From assembly GCA_963807735.1 (NCBI GenBank), contig CAWEDI010000006.1, forward strand, positions 1 through 64,000: a stretch of DNA of 64,000 bases, written 5' to 3'. Positions within the stretch are counted from its first letter, which is position 1. Each line of letters opens with the position of its first letter. The position numbers were made by a program, and so were the translations under genes. Source of the DNA: Roseiarcus sp963807735. Its GTDB lineage: Bacteria > Pseudomonadota > Alphaproteobacteria > Rhizobiales > Beijerinckiaceae. Shown piece by piece: positions 25,020 to 35,900 of this stretch. The notes beneath the pieces were generated by a model, which did not search any database, was not told where the DNA came from, and saw nothing but the letters and a program-made list of their open reading frames with translations.

Positions 25020-27572
25020 ATGCCGACCCAACTCGATCCTGTCAAGGCGGCCGACGCGAAGACTCTCGCCAAGGACGACTTGCAGAAGCTGCCGATGGCC
25101 GAGGTCGAGAAGCGGCTCGCGTCATCCCTCGACGGGCTCTCCGAGGACGAGGCGAAGAAGCGCCTCGCCCAGTATGGCCCCAACGAGATCGCGGAGAAAA
25201 AGACCAACGCGCTGCTAAAATTTCTCAGCTATTTCTGGGGGCCAATCCCCTGGATGATTGAAGTCGCGGTCGTGCTCTCCGGCGTCGTTCGCCACTGGCC
25301 CGACTTCTTCATCATCCTTGTCCTGCTGTTCGCCAACGCGATCATCGGCTTTTGGGAGGAGCGCCAGGCCGGCGACGCGATCGAAGCGCTGAAGGCGCGG
25401 CTCGCCATCAAGGCGCGCGTCAAGCGTGACGGTAAATGGGTCACGCCACCCGCCAAGGATCTCGTGCCCGGCGACGTGGTTCGCCTGCGTCTGGGCGACA
25501 TCGTCCCCGCCGATGCGCGATTGTTGGCGGGTGATGAAATATCGGTCGATCAATCGGCGCTGACCGGGGAATCGCTGCCAACCCCGCGCAAGTCCGGCGA
25601 CGCGGTGTTCTCGGGCTCGATCATGCGGCGTGGCGAGATCGACGCGCTGGTCTACGCGACGGGGGCAAAGACCTATTTCGGCAAGACCGCGGAGCTGGTG
25701 GAGACGGCGGTCACCGTCAGCCATTTCCAGAAGGCGGTGCTGAAGATCGGCGACTATCTGATCGTCCTCGCCCTGGTCATGGTCTGCGTCATTGTGGCGC
25801 TGTCGATCTATCGCGGCGAACCGATCCTCACCACGCTGCAATTCGCGCTGGTGCTGACAGTCGCGGCGATTCCCGTCGCGATGCCGACGGTGTTGTCGGT
25901 GACGATGGCGGTGGGAGCTCGCAAGCTCGCAAAGAAACAGGCGATCGTCAGCAAGCTGGTGGCGATCGAGGAACTGGCCGGGGTCGACGTGCTGTGCGCC
26001 GACAAGACCGGGACGTTGACGCAGAACAAGCTGACGCTCGGCGAGCCGTTCTGCCTGGACGGCGTCACGCCCGACGATCTCATTCTGGCCGGCGCGCTCG
26101 CCTCCCGCGAGGGCAACGACGACACCATCGATGTGGCGGTGCTCGGCGGCCTCAAGGACAAGCAGGCGCTTAAAGCCTACGAGGTTACCCATTTCACGCC
26201 GTTCGATCCCGTGCATAAGCGCACGGAGGCGACGGTCAAGACCAACGAGAACGGCAAGACCTTCAAGGTGACCAAGGGGGCGCCGCAAGTCATCTTAGGC
26301 CTGTCCTCCGACGCGCCTTTAAAGATTGCGCTCGACAAAGCCGTGAACGACTTCGCCGCCCGTGGCTTTCGCGCGCTCGGCGTCGCGCGGGCGGACGAAG
26401 ACGGCAAATGGCGCTTGCTTGGCGTATTGCCCCTCTTCGATCCTCCGCGGGTGGATGCGAAGGAGACCATCGCGACCGCGGCCAAGATGGGCGTGAAAAT
26501 CAAGATGGTGACCGGCGACGCGCTGGCGATCGCGCGCGAGATGGCCAAGACCCTCGGCATGGGTTCGAACATTCTCGACGGCGGCCAACTCGGCGATTCC
26601 AAGAAGGAGGAAACGGCCGAGGCGGCCAAGGCAATCGAGAACGCCGACGGCTTCGCGCAGGTGTTCCCGGAGCACAAGTACCACATCGTCGATGTCATGC
26701 AGAAACATGACCACATCGTCGGCATGACCGGCGACGGCGTCAATGATGCGCCCGCCCTCAAGAAAGCCGATTGCGGCTTCGCGGTCTCGGGCGCGACCGA
26801 CGCCGCGCGGGCGGCGGCCGCCATCGTTCTGGTGGCGCCGGGCCTGTCGGTCATCATCGATGCGATCAGGGAGAGCCGCCGAATCTTCCAACGTATGAAC
26901 AGCTACGCCATCTATCGCATCGCCGAGACGTTGCGCGTACTGCTCTTCATGACGCTCGCGATCTTGGTCTTCAATTTTTATCCGCTGACCGCCGTAATGA
27001 TCGTCTTGCTGGCGCTGTTGAACGACGGGGCGATTTTGTCGATCGCCTACGACAATGTCCTGTATCGAGATACGCCAGAGTCCTGGGACATGAGGACAGT
27101 TCTGACTGTCTCCACGGTGTTGGGCTTCATCGGCGTTGTCGCCGCGTTCGGCCTTTTCTATCTTAGCGAGCGCGTCTTTCATCTCGACCGGGCGCACATT
27201 CAAACCCTGATGTATCTAAAGCTTTCGGTGGCCGGACATCTCACGATATTCCTGACCCGAACGCGCGGACCCTTCTGGTCGATCCGCCCGGCCCGCATAT
27301 TGTGGGCCGCGGTGCTCGGGACGCAGGCGTTTGCCACACTGGTCGCCGTCTACGGCGCCTACATCATGACGCCGCTGGGCTGGAGTTGGGCGCTATTTGT
27401 CTGGGGATACGCCGTGGCGTGGTTTCTTCTGAACGATCGGCTGAAGCTGCTCGCTTATCGTTATCTCGACTCCACGAAGCCCGCCGCGCCGAAGCGGCAG
27501 GACGAACCGGAGCAGGCGCCTGAGCCGGCGAAGAACAAGGCGCCGCCGGTCATGCCTCGCGCCGCCGAATAG
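25020..27572 (+). CDS. Plasma-membrane-type (P3A) proton-translocating ATPase
   Basis: 850 residues. P-type ATPase landmarks: TGES at about 182 (actuator), IPVAMPT membrane motif, DKTGTLT with phospho-Asp at about 328, KGAP nucleotide-binding motif, and GDGVNDAPALKKADCGFAV at about 571. About ten membrane helices are visible, starting FLSYFWGPIPWMIEVAVVLS. The short N-terminus with a cation-ATPase N domain (LSEDEAKKRLAQYGPNEIAE) and lack of heavy-metal domains fit the PMA1-like H+ pump, which exports protons at the cost of ATP. ATG 25020 is preferred; the frame is open further upstream without a good start. PPK2 follows after 41 bp and is likely co-transcribed. Confidence 0.9.
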   Translation: MPTQLDPVKAADAKTLAKDDLQKLPMAEVEKRLASSLDGLSEDEAKKRLAQYGPNEIAEKKTNALLKFLSYFWGPIPWMIEVAVVLSGVVRHWPDFFIILVLLFANAIIGFWEERQAGDAIEALKARLAIKARVKRDGKWVTPPAKDLVPGDVVRLRLGDIVPADARLLAGDEISVDQSALTGESLPTPRKSGDAVFSGSIMRRGEIDALVYATGAKTYFGKTAELVETAVTVSHFQKAVLKIGDYLIVLALVMVCVIVALSIYRGEPILTTLQFALVLTVAAIPVAMPTVLSVTMAVGARKLAKKQAIVSKLVAIEELAGVDVLCADKTGTLTQNKLTLGEPFCLDGVTPDDLILAGALASREGNDDTIDVAVLGGLKDKQALKAYEVTHFTPFDPVHKRTEATVKTNENGKTFKVTKGAPQVILGLSSDAPLKIALDKAVNDFAARGFRALGVARADEDGKWRLLGVLPLFDPPRVDAKETIATAAKMGVKIKMVTGDALAIAREMAKTLGMGSNILDGGQLGDSKKEETAEAAKAIENADGFAQVFPEHKYHIVDVMQKHDHIVGMTGDGVNDAPALKKADCGFAVSGATDAARAAAAIVLVAPGLSVIIDAIRESRRIFQRMNSYAIYRIAETLRVLLFMTLAILVFNFYPLTAVMIVLLALLNDGAILSIAYDNVLYRDTPESWDMRTVLTVSTVLGFIGVVAAFGLFYLSERVFHLDRAHIQTLMYLKLSVAGHLTIFLTRTRGPFWSIRPARILWAAVLGTQAFATLVAVYGAYIMTPLGWSWALFVWGYAVAWFLLNDRLKLLAYRYLDSTKPAAPKRQDEPEQAPEPAKNKAPPVMPRAAE

Positions 27573-27613
27573 GCGAGCGAACAGCCGCAGCTCGGGCCGC
27601 CGAAGGGAACGCC

Positions 27614-28484
27614 ATGAAAATCGAAGCCAAGAACTTTCGGGTGCGCGAGGGCGAAAAGGTCAATCTGGAGAAGTGGCCGACCCAGGTCGATCCTGTCTAT
27701 AAGTCGAAGGACCAATACAAAACCCTGCTCGATGAGCATGTCGCCAAGCTTGCCGCCTTGCAGCAGCTCCATTGGGCCGCCAATCCGCGCGCCGTGCTGC
27801 TTATCTTTCAGGCGACCGACGCGGCGGGCAAGGACGGCGCGATTCGCCACGTGATGTCGGGCGTCAACCCGCAAGGTTGTCGCGTCTACAGTTTCAAACA
27901 GCCAACCGAGGCTGAACTCGAACACGATTTCCTCTGGCGAACCACGCGCGACCTGCCCGAACGAGGGCGGATCGCGATCTTCAACCGATCCTACTATGAG
28001 GAAGTGCTCGTCGTTCGCGTGCACAAAGACATTCTCGAACGGGAGGCCATCGCCGACCCGCCGCGGCGCGACAAGAAGGTTTGGCGTGAGCGCTATCGCT
28101 CGATCAACGATTTCGAGCGTCATCTCGACGTCAACGGAACCCGCGTCGTCAAAATCTTCCTGCACCTGTCCAAGGAGGAGCAGCGCAAGCGATTTCTCGA
28201 TCGCATCGACGATTCTCAAGAAGAATTGGAAATTCAGCGACGCGGATCTAAAGGAGCGCGAATTCTGGGACGACTACGCTCAGGCCTATGCCGAATGTCT
28301 CAGCGAGACCAGCACCAACGAAGCGCCCTGGTATGTCGTACCCGCCGACGACAAGGAAAACGCCCGCCTGATCGTCTCGCAAATTCTCGTCGATACGTTG
28401 GAGGGGCTCGACATCAGTTATCCGAAAACGAGCGCGAAGCGTGAGATCGAGCTGCAGGCGTTCCGCAAGGCGCTGACCCAATGA
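27614..28484 (+). CDS. ppk2: Polyphosphate kinase 2 family phosphotransferase (one frameshift)
   Basis: PPK2 family protein that moves phosphate between polyphosphate and nucleotides. Walker A-like loop LLIFQATDAAGKDGAI (66-76), then GCRVYSFKQPT, the lid FNRSYYEEVLVVRVH and HLDVNGTRVVKIFLHLSKEE. Near 28225 one extra base shifts the frame; the other frame continues NWKFSDADLKEREFWDDYAQ, APWYVVPADDKENARLIVSQ to the natural end at 28484. The corrected length is about 290 residues, as in the PPK2-related subfamily TIGR03709. Whether AMP, ADP or GDP is the substrate cannot be told. It follows the H+-ATPase by 41 bp, which suggests that polyphosphate backs ATP supply for the pump. Confidence 0.85.
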
Positions 28485-28620
28485 GCGGGCGGCCACCAAA
28501 AGGCGCTCTGCGTGCCGGCCTTCCTTTTTGCCGACGGCGTCTTCGCTTCGGACGCCCCGGCGACCTTTGTGAGATCGACGCCTTGACCGAAGGCTGGAGC
28601 GCCGGAAGGTTGCGGATTGC

Positions 28621-28630
28621 GTAGTTTCCG
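28621..28630 (+). promoter_or_regulatory. GTAGTTTCCG motif upstream of hypothetical membrane protein
   Basis: GCGTAGTTTCCGACC on the plus strand, about 112 bp before the start at 28743. A GGAAG lies 16 bases further upstream. Same motif and orientation as the other cargo sites. Confidence 0.5.
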
Positions 28631-28742
28631 ACCATATCATTGTCGGGACCGCTTCCTTAGATCTGAAGTCAGCGTCGAAACGGAAGCCCCTGTCTGTGGG
28701 GCGCCCCCTTTTCAGGAAATCCCGAGACAGTAGGTGTTTGCC

Positions 28743-29147
28743 ATGGCTCCCGCGCTTTCCCCCTTCTTTCAAGATCATTCGTTCGACCCGTTTCTGTTCG
28801 CGGCGGTCGGCGAGGAGCGGAACGGCATGTTGCTCAGCGTGCTGTCGGCGCTGGCGCGGCTCGACCTCGATCCCTGGTTCGAGGCGGCGAGCTTGAGTCG
28901 CCTGCCGGCGGCGGCGGCGACGCAGCGACTGACCTCGTTGCTGTCGTCTTTGCCCAACGCGCAGCTCAAGGTTCCCGCCGTGTCGAAGTCGAAGATTTCG
29001 TGGCCTGTGGTGGGCTTGATCGTGGTCGCCTTCGTCATGATGTTTGCGGAGCAGTTCGCGGCGCGGCGCGAATCCGATACGTCCGGCGTCGCTTCCCCTG
29101 CGGCAAGCGTGTTAAACCCCGGCGCGGCGAAAGCGCGAGGCGAATAG
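28743..29147 (+). CDS. Hypothetical protein with C-terminal membrane helix
   Basis: 134 residues. The N-terminal part (FDPFLFAAVGEERNGMLLSV, LSALARLDLDPWFEAASLSR) is a soluble helical domain, followed by a single membrane helix (KISWPVVGLIVVAFVMMFAE) and a short Ala/Ser-rich tail. Not recognised, although the N-terminal part looks conserved. ATG 28743 is chosen because it fits the soluble-domain start; no strong Shine-Dalgarno is present. One of the cargo motifs lies upstream. Confidence 0.6.
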   Translation: MAPALSPFFQDHSFDPFLFAAVGEERNGMLLSVLSALARLDLDPWFEAASLSRLPAAAATQRLTSLLSSLPNAQLKVPAVSKSKISWPVVGLIVVAFVMMFAEQFAARRESDTSGVASPAASVLNPGAAKARGE

Positions 29148-29169
29148 CGCGGGATATCCGGTCGCGGAG

Positions 29170-29394
29170 CTACGGGTTCTTCGATTGGGACTCGCCGGCA
29201 GGCGCGACGTTCCGGCCCGTCAAGCTACGGTATAAGCCGGCTGGCCACGCCAATGCGCCGGGCAGGGCTTGTGTGACGCTTGCGGAGAGCTCCGAGGCCG
29301 TGCCGGTGTTCCACTTGCCGCTGACGGTGGGGGCGAGCACGACTCCAACCCCGACAAGATAGACAATCACGATCAGACCGATCAGCGCGCGCAT
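29170..29394 (-). CDS. Small membrane or exported protein
   Basis: 74 residues. MRALIGLIVIVYLVGVGVVL forms one N-terminal membrane helix or uncleaved signal, followed by SGKWNTGTASELSASVTQAL and a Pro/Gly-rich tail. Similar small proteins are common in Rhizobiales but have no assigned role. Preceded by GGGAGAAAAC, a usable Shine-Dalgarno, before ATG 29394. Lies between two stress-type genes. Confidence 0.6.
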   Translation of the reverse strand: MRALIGLIVIVYLVGVGVVLAPTVSGKWNTGTASELSASVTQALPGALAWPAGLYRSLTGRNVAPAGESQSKNP

Positions 29395-29562
29395 CGATGT
29401 TTTCTCCCTTGCCCCTGCCGGTCATCGCGACCTGAATAACCTTCGATCGTTCGGCGCCTGCCGCCCGGTGAGCAAATATCTGAGACTATCGACAAAGAGC
29501 CTAAACGTCTCGCGGATTAGAACGCCCCATTGCCGATGCGCGTTCCCGAGAGAACGTTCGCT

Positions 29563-29862
29563 TTACCAAGGCAAGCCCCACCGCCGTCCCCAGCCGCCGC
29601 CCCAGCTCCGCCGATCCACGAGAAGACGAAGGACGAACAGGAGCAGCAGCGCTCCGATCGTCGCGTCGATAACCGCGGCGATAAGGCCGACGCCAAGGAA
29701 AATCCCCAAGCGCGGCAGGACCCAACCCCCGATAAAGGCGCCAATAACGCCAACAATAAGATCGCCGAACAGTCCATAGCCTGCGCCGCGCATGATCTGG
29801 CCAGCGAGCCAGCCGGCGACCAGCCCCACCGCAAGAATGACCAGAAGGCTTTCATTGGACAT
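29563..29862 (-). CDS. GlsB/YeaQ/YmgE-type stress membrane protein
   Basis: 99 residues, three to four membrane helices. VILAVGLVAGWLAGQIMRGA, GDLIVGVIGAFIGGWVLPRL and IIAAVIDATIGALLLLFVLR-type segments match the transglycosylase-associated (PF04226) family, small inner-membrane proteins induced by general stress. The ATG at 29862 (MSNESLLVILAV) is preferred over upstream starts in the same frame because it gives the family's usual length. It ends in a Trp/Gly/Arg-rich tail. A GTAGATTCCG motif lies about 80 bp upstream, and the cyclic glucan synthase gene ends 124 bp further up. Confidence 0.85.
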   Translation of the reverse strand: MSNESLLVILAVGLVAGWLAGQIMRGAGYGLFGDLIVGVIGAFIGGWVLPRLGIFLGVGLIAAVIDATIGALLLLFVLRLLVDRRSWGGGWGRRWGLPW

Positions 29863-29942
29863 CGCGTCGGTCTCGCCTGTCGCTAGCGCCGGAGGGCGCT
29901 CCGCGCCATCTCCTGCACGAGGGGGCGTTCGCGCGGTAGCCC

Positions 29943-29952
29943 CGGAATCTAC
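29943..29952 (-). promoter_or_regulatory. GTAGATTCCG motif upstream of the GlsB-type gene
   Basis: On the minus strand GGGTAGATTCCGGGGC, about 80 bp before the GlsB-type start at 29862. The flank GATTCCGGGGCT is shared in spirit with the phosphoketolase site (AATTCCGGGGCT at 20606). Confidence 0.5.
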
Positions 29953-29986
29953 CCATGCCGTCGTGCTCTCGCGGTCTCCGCGCGCC

Positions 29987-32900
29987 TCAGCCCAATCGCG
30001 CAAAAACCTCGTGCCGTCTCCCGTCGTCCAGCAGCGGCACGCCCACGGGACGCTCCGTGAGTTCGACGCCGTCCACGGTCGCCAAGATCACGCCGTGATT
30101 TACGCCGTCGGGGTTCTCGACCTGGACGGCGTAACTCGCGGATTTGTAGGCGAGCGTAGCCTCGAAATGGCTCCAGGCTTTCGGGATGCAAGGATTGACG
30201 CGCAGCGTCGCGCCTTGAAGTCTGAGGCCGAGCACGCTCTCGACGCCTGCGCGTTGCAACCATCCGGCGGAGCCTGTGTACCAGGTCCAGCCGCCTCGCC
30301 CGACATGCGGCGGCACAGAATAGACGTCGGCGCAAACGACGTAGGGCTCGACCTTGTAGCGATGCGCGTCAGCGCGGGTGCGCGCATGGTTGATCGGGTT
30401 GAGCATGGCGAACAACTCCGCTGCCTTGTCACCCTGCCCAAGCGCGGCGAACGCCATCACCGACCACGCCGCCGCGTGGGTGTACTGGCCGCCATTCTCG
30501 CGCACGCCCTTCGGATAGCCCTTGATGTAGCCGGGATCGCGCGGCGTCCGATCGAACGGCGGGGCGAACAGCAACGCTAGGCCCGCGTCGCGCCGGATCA
30601 ACTCGCGATCGAGCGCGGTCATCGCCCGCGCCGCGCGCATCGGCGTCGCCGCGCCGGACAAAACCGCCCAGGACTGCGCGATGGAATCGATCCGGCACTC
30701 GTCGTCCGCGGCGGCGCCCAGCGCAGCGCCATCGTCGAAAAAGGCCCGCAAGTACCAATCGCCGTCCCAGGCCTCGCGCTCCAGCGCGACCTTCAGAGCG
30801 TCGGCGTGCAAAATCCATTTTCCGGCGCGATCGGTCTGCCCGCGCGCTAGCGCGAGCGGCGCGAAAGCCGTCAGCGTCGCGTAGAGGAACCAGCCGAGCC
30901 AAACGCTCTCGCCCTCGCCCTGCTCGCCGACCCGGTTCATGCCGTCGTTCCAATCGCCGGTCCCCATCAGCGGCAGACCGTGCCGACCGAGCGCCAGGCT
31001 CGCGTCGAGGGCCAGCGCGCAATGCTCAAACAGGGTGGCGCTTGCGGCGGAGGCTTGCGGCAGGAAGAAGTTGTCCGCTTGTCCTGCCTCCAGCGCCGCG
31101 CCTTCGAGAAACGCGATGGCCTCGTCGAGAACCCCGGTGTCGTGGGTCGCTTCGACATATTGCGCCACCGCGTAGGCGAGCCAGGGCCGATCGTCGGAGA
31201 TGCGTGTTCGCACGCCCTGTCCGGAATGCGGCAGCCACCAATGCTGCACATCGCCCTCCGCGAACTGCCGTCCGCCCGCGCGCAAAATGTGCTGGCGCGT
31301 CAGGTCTGGCCGCGTTGCAACGAGCGCCATGCCGTCCTGCAGCTGATCGCGGAAGCCATAGGCGCCACTGGCTTGGTAGAAAGCCGAGCGCGCCCAGACG
31401 CGACAGGCCAGCGTCTGGTAGAGCAACCAACCGTTCAGCATGAGATCCATCGAGCGGTCGGGCGTCCTGACCTCGACCGCGCCCAAGGTCTTGTCCCAGA
31501 AGGCGGCGATCTCAGCTTGGACGGCATCGAGATTCGTGCTCCGCCAGGTCCGGAGCGTCGCGCGCGCCTCTTCGCGCGTGGCCGCGTCGCCGAGGAAACA
31601 CACGATTTCGGCGGCGCCGCCGATCGGCAGTTCGACCGCGGCTCGCATTGCGGCGCAGGGGTCGAGGCCCGCGCCGACGGTCTTCGACAGCGCCGTCCCG
31701 CTCCGTAAGGCCGCCGGCATCGCCAAAGCGCCGTTGCGGCCGATGAATTCGCGCCGGTCCCCGGTCCAATCGGTCTGGGCGGCGCGCATGTCGACGAAGG
31801 CTGTGCGGGAGCCGAACCCGGTGTTCCAGGGGTTGCGCGCAAAGATCGCGCCGGTTTGCGCATCTATCTCGGTTTCGACGAAGGCGAGCGAGGCGGATCG
31901 CGATGCGGCCAAGACCCATTCGACATAGGCGGTCACGGCGATGACGCGGGCGCGTCCCGACTTATTGGTGAGTTTGAGGCGGGATATCTTGATTGATCCC
32001 TCCAACGGGACGAACTGCGTGAGTTCGGCCGCGATCCCGTTCGCCGTGTGCTCGAAGAGGCTAAACCCTCGCCCATGACGCGCGACATAAGTCCCCAGAG
32101 CGTCGCGGATCGGCAGCGCCGTCGGGCTCCAGACTTCGCCGGTATCCTCGTCCCTGAGATAGAACGCCTCGCCCTGGCGATCGGCGACGGGATCGTTCGA
32201 CCAAGGCGTGAGCTGGTTCTCGCGACTGTTGCCGGACCAGGTGTAACCGCCGCCCTCCGTGGCGACCTGGAAGCCGAAGGCCGCGTTGGCGATCACGTTG
32301 ATCCAGGGCGCCGGCGTCGATTGGCCCGGCCCGAGGATGGTCACATATTCCTTGCCGCCCGCGCCGAATCCCCCGAGTCCGTTGAAGAATTCGAGATCCG
32401 GCGTCGCGGGCGGAACTGCGGGCCTCGGCCGGGCGACCTTTGGTTTTGCGATGAGCCGGATTGGCGGACGCGAGTCGATCGCGCGATCGAGTTGCTCCGA
32501 CAGGCTGCCGTGCTGCGCCGCGATCACGACGCGCGCCGAGGAGACGAGCAGCGCGCGCGTCGAGGCCTCGATCAGATCCGCGCGGAGCACATGGACACGA
32601 CCGGGGCGTCGCTCGGCGCCGGGAATCGGACGCGACTGACTGGCGCGGGCCAGAGTCTCCAACGCGATCTGAAGGTCCTGGACGTAGGACGAGCGGCGCT
32701 CGTTGAGAATGACGAGATCGACGGCGAGCTGCTTCATCAACCAATATTCGTGCGCCTGCAGCATTTGTTTGGCGACGCCGATGTTCTCGATCTCGTCGAT
32801 CCTAAGCAGCACGATCGGCAAGTCGCCCGATATGCCCTGCGACCAGAGCCCGGATTGCGGTCCCGCGCCCTGCTGGATCGTGTCCGAGGACGGACGCAGC

Positions 32901-35900
32901 GATGGGCTCGCGTAGACGACGTGGCTGGCGAGCCTCTGAAACAGCGCAGCTTCCCCCGGCTTCACGCTGAGATGGTGCTGTTGCACCTGCGCTTGGGTCC
33001 AGGCCAGCGTCGTCGCGCGATCATAGGCCCCGGCGTCGCGATGCTTGTCGATTTGGTCGAGCAACTCGGAGCGTGTCCCCGCTGCCAGGGTCCAGAACGC
33101 GACGCGGACGCTGGCGCCGGGCGCGACCGTCACGCGACGACGCAGCGCGAAGACAGGGTCGAGCACCGCGCCGACCGAGTTCGACAGCGGCCGGCGATCG
33201 AGCATCGCGATCGGCGCGCCGACGGTGTGACCTCGCCCGAGGAAGCGCGCCCGGTCGGTTTCGCATTCCGGCTTGCCCACGGCTTCGCCATTGGCGACGC
33301 TGAGATGGGCGGCCCAGATCTCCGGCTCCGTCGGCGTCCGCTTTCGTCGCGTGGCGAGAATGGCGCCGAGAGCGGGCAGAAACTCGGTTTCCACGAACAG
33401 CTTGGCGAATGCGGGATGCGCGACGTCCGCGTCTTGGGGCCCGAGCGCCAGTTCGGCATACGAGGTGATCTCGATCTCGCGGGAGCGAGCGCCCAAGTTG
33501 GAGATCGTGATCCGTCGAACCTCCGCGTCGTCCTCGGCCGAGACCAGCACCTCGAGGGTCGTCGTAAGGCTGCCGTCGCGCCGCGTGAACTCGGCGCGAT
33601 CCTCGTTGAACAACACGGAATAAGCGTCGGGCTCTGCGCCGGTGGGCTGGAAGCCCGCGGACCAGACAGTGTCGCTCCGCAGGTCGCGCAGGAAGATATA
33701 CGACCCGCTATCGTCCCGCGTCGCGTCCTCGCGCCATCGCGTGATCGCGATGTCTCCCCAGCGGCTGTAGCCGGAGCCCGCGGCGGTCAACATCACGGCG
33801 TAGCGGCCATTGGAGAGCAACAAAGTCGAGGGAATCGATTGGTGCGGCGAGGCGATCTTGCGCCCGCCCGAGGGATCGGCCTCCGGCGATCGCGCCGTCG
33901 GCTTGATCTCCGGCTCCCACGGCCGCGCCGAAGCGACCTCGCGCGGGACGCGCTCCTGCAACAACAACTCGGTGGCCTGTATGATCGGCTCGACGTGAAA
34001 CCGCTCGCGCATCACTCCGTCGAAAAGCGCGTTGGCGATCGCCAGGATCGTCATGCCCTGGTGATGCGCCATGAAGGCGCGCACGATCGCGAACGTCTCG
34101 CCCTCCTGCACCCGGGTCGGCGTGAAATCCACCGCCTCGAAGAAGCCGTAGCGCCCTTCCGCGCCCATGTCGGCCAGACGCGTGAAGTTCGCCGCAGCGG
34201 CTGAGGGATCGACCATGGTCGCCAGACCCGTCGCGTAGGGCGCGACGACGCGGCTTTCCCCCAATCCGCGCTTCAGGCCGAGCCCGGGCACGCCAAAATT
34301 GGAATATTGATAGGTGAAGTCGAGATCGCGCGCGTTGTAGGCGGATTCCGAGACGCCCCAGGGCAGTCGGTGCATGTCGCCGTATTCGATCTGGCGCCGC
34401 ACGATCAGGCGGTCTGTCTGATCGAGCAGGCTGCCGGACGGCGCGCGCATCACCAGCGGCGGCATCAGATATTCGAACATCGAGCCGGACCAGGAAATCA
34501 GCGCGGAACCGCGCGACACCGGCGTCGCTGCGCGGCCGAGCCGGAACCAGTGCCGGGCCGGCACATCGCCTTTGGCGATCGCGAAGAAACTCGCCAGCCG
34601 CGCCTCGGACGCCAACAGGTCGTAGCAATTGGGATCGAGCGCAGAATCCGGGATCGAGTATCCGATCGACAGCAATTGTCGCTGCGCGTCGAACAGAAAT
34701 CCGAACTCCATCGCCATCGCCATCGCGCGGAACGCATCCTCGAGCACGGCCAACCGGACGCGGCGCCCCGCGACTTCGGCTTCCGAGGATGCGAGGTCCT
34801 CGCGATGTTCGGCGACCGCCGTCTGGATCGCGTGCGACCAATAAAGCAGGTCCGAATCCGGTCCGTCGCCGCTTTCGATCGCGATGGCCTTCGCGATGTC
34901 GGTGAGATTGGCGCCCTCCTTCGCCAATTGCGCCCATTTGGCCGACATCGCCGCGTCGTCGAGCGGCGTTTGCGCGAGGGTCTTGGATATGACGGCGAGC
35001 GAATCTTCGAGCTGTCGCGGCGTCACTGTCTGGGTTCGCAAGCCCGCGCGGAGCCGCGCGGCTTCTTCGGACAACAGCGCGATCATGTCGCCGACGCCCG
35101 CGCGCCGCGTCGAGGCGTCGAGCAACGATCCCCGCCATTCGCGGCAAGCGTTGGCGAGCGCGATCAGATGGCCGGCGAGGTTGCCGCTATCGACCGACGA
35201 CACATAGGCGGGCGCGAGAACGCTGAGGTCGCGGGTGTCGTACCAATTGAAGAAATGGCCGCGGAAGCGAGCCATTCGAGCCATTGTCGCGTGCGTCGCC
35301 TCCAGCCGCTCGATCGCCCGGGCGACCCCGATCCAACCAAAATCCCGGGCGGCGACGACGCAGAGGAGATAGAGCCCGATGTTGGTCGGCGACGTCCTGT
35401 GCGCGACAACAGGGGCGGGGTCGTTCTGGAAATTGTCCGGCGGCAGCCCATTGTCGGCCGGCGTCACGAAGGTCTCGAAATATCGCCAGGTCCGCCGCGC
35501 GGTCCGGCGCAGAGCCAGAGCCTGGGCGTCAGAGATCGCGGCTCGCCTTTCGGGCGCGGGCGGCAGGCTGATCCATCGTGCGACCGCGGGCGAAGCGAGC
35601 CAAAGCGCGACGACGGGCGCCGCTACCGGCCACGCGCCGCGCCCGAACAGCAGCGTGACGATCAGGGCCGCGGCAGCGACGCCGAGCGCGCCAATCATGT
35701 GCAACGCGAAGCCGCCGTGATCCAACCGCTTGCCGGCTGTCGCCCGCGCCGCGGGCGTCCATTCGAGCAGATGGCGGCGGCTGACGAATATCCGCCACAG
35801 CGTCCGCGCGATCGCGTCGCTCAGCATCCAGGCCTGATCGGCGAGGAAGACGACGTTCAACGCGGTCAAAGTCACCGCCAGCCGGAAGTCCGCGCCGAGC

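Noticed and set aside
28600..28635. EcfG-type promoter reading of the cargo motif (GGAAG then GTTT)
   Set aside because: Only the site at 28.6 kb shows a GGAA-like box at about the right spacing; the other sites lack it, so I do not claim EcfG control.
32048..34204. 718-codon plus-strand frame inside the glucan synthase gene
   Set aside because: Antisense to an intact ndvB frame with clear GT84/GH94 motifs; no ribosome-binding site and Arg/Asp/Gln-rich composition.
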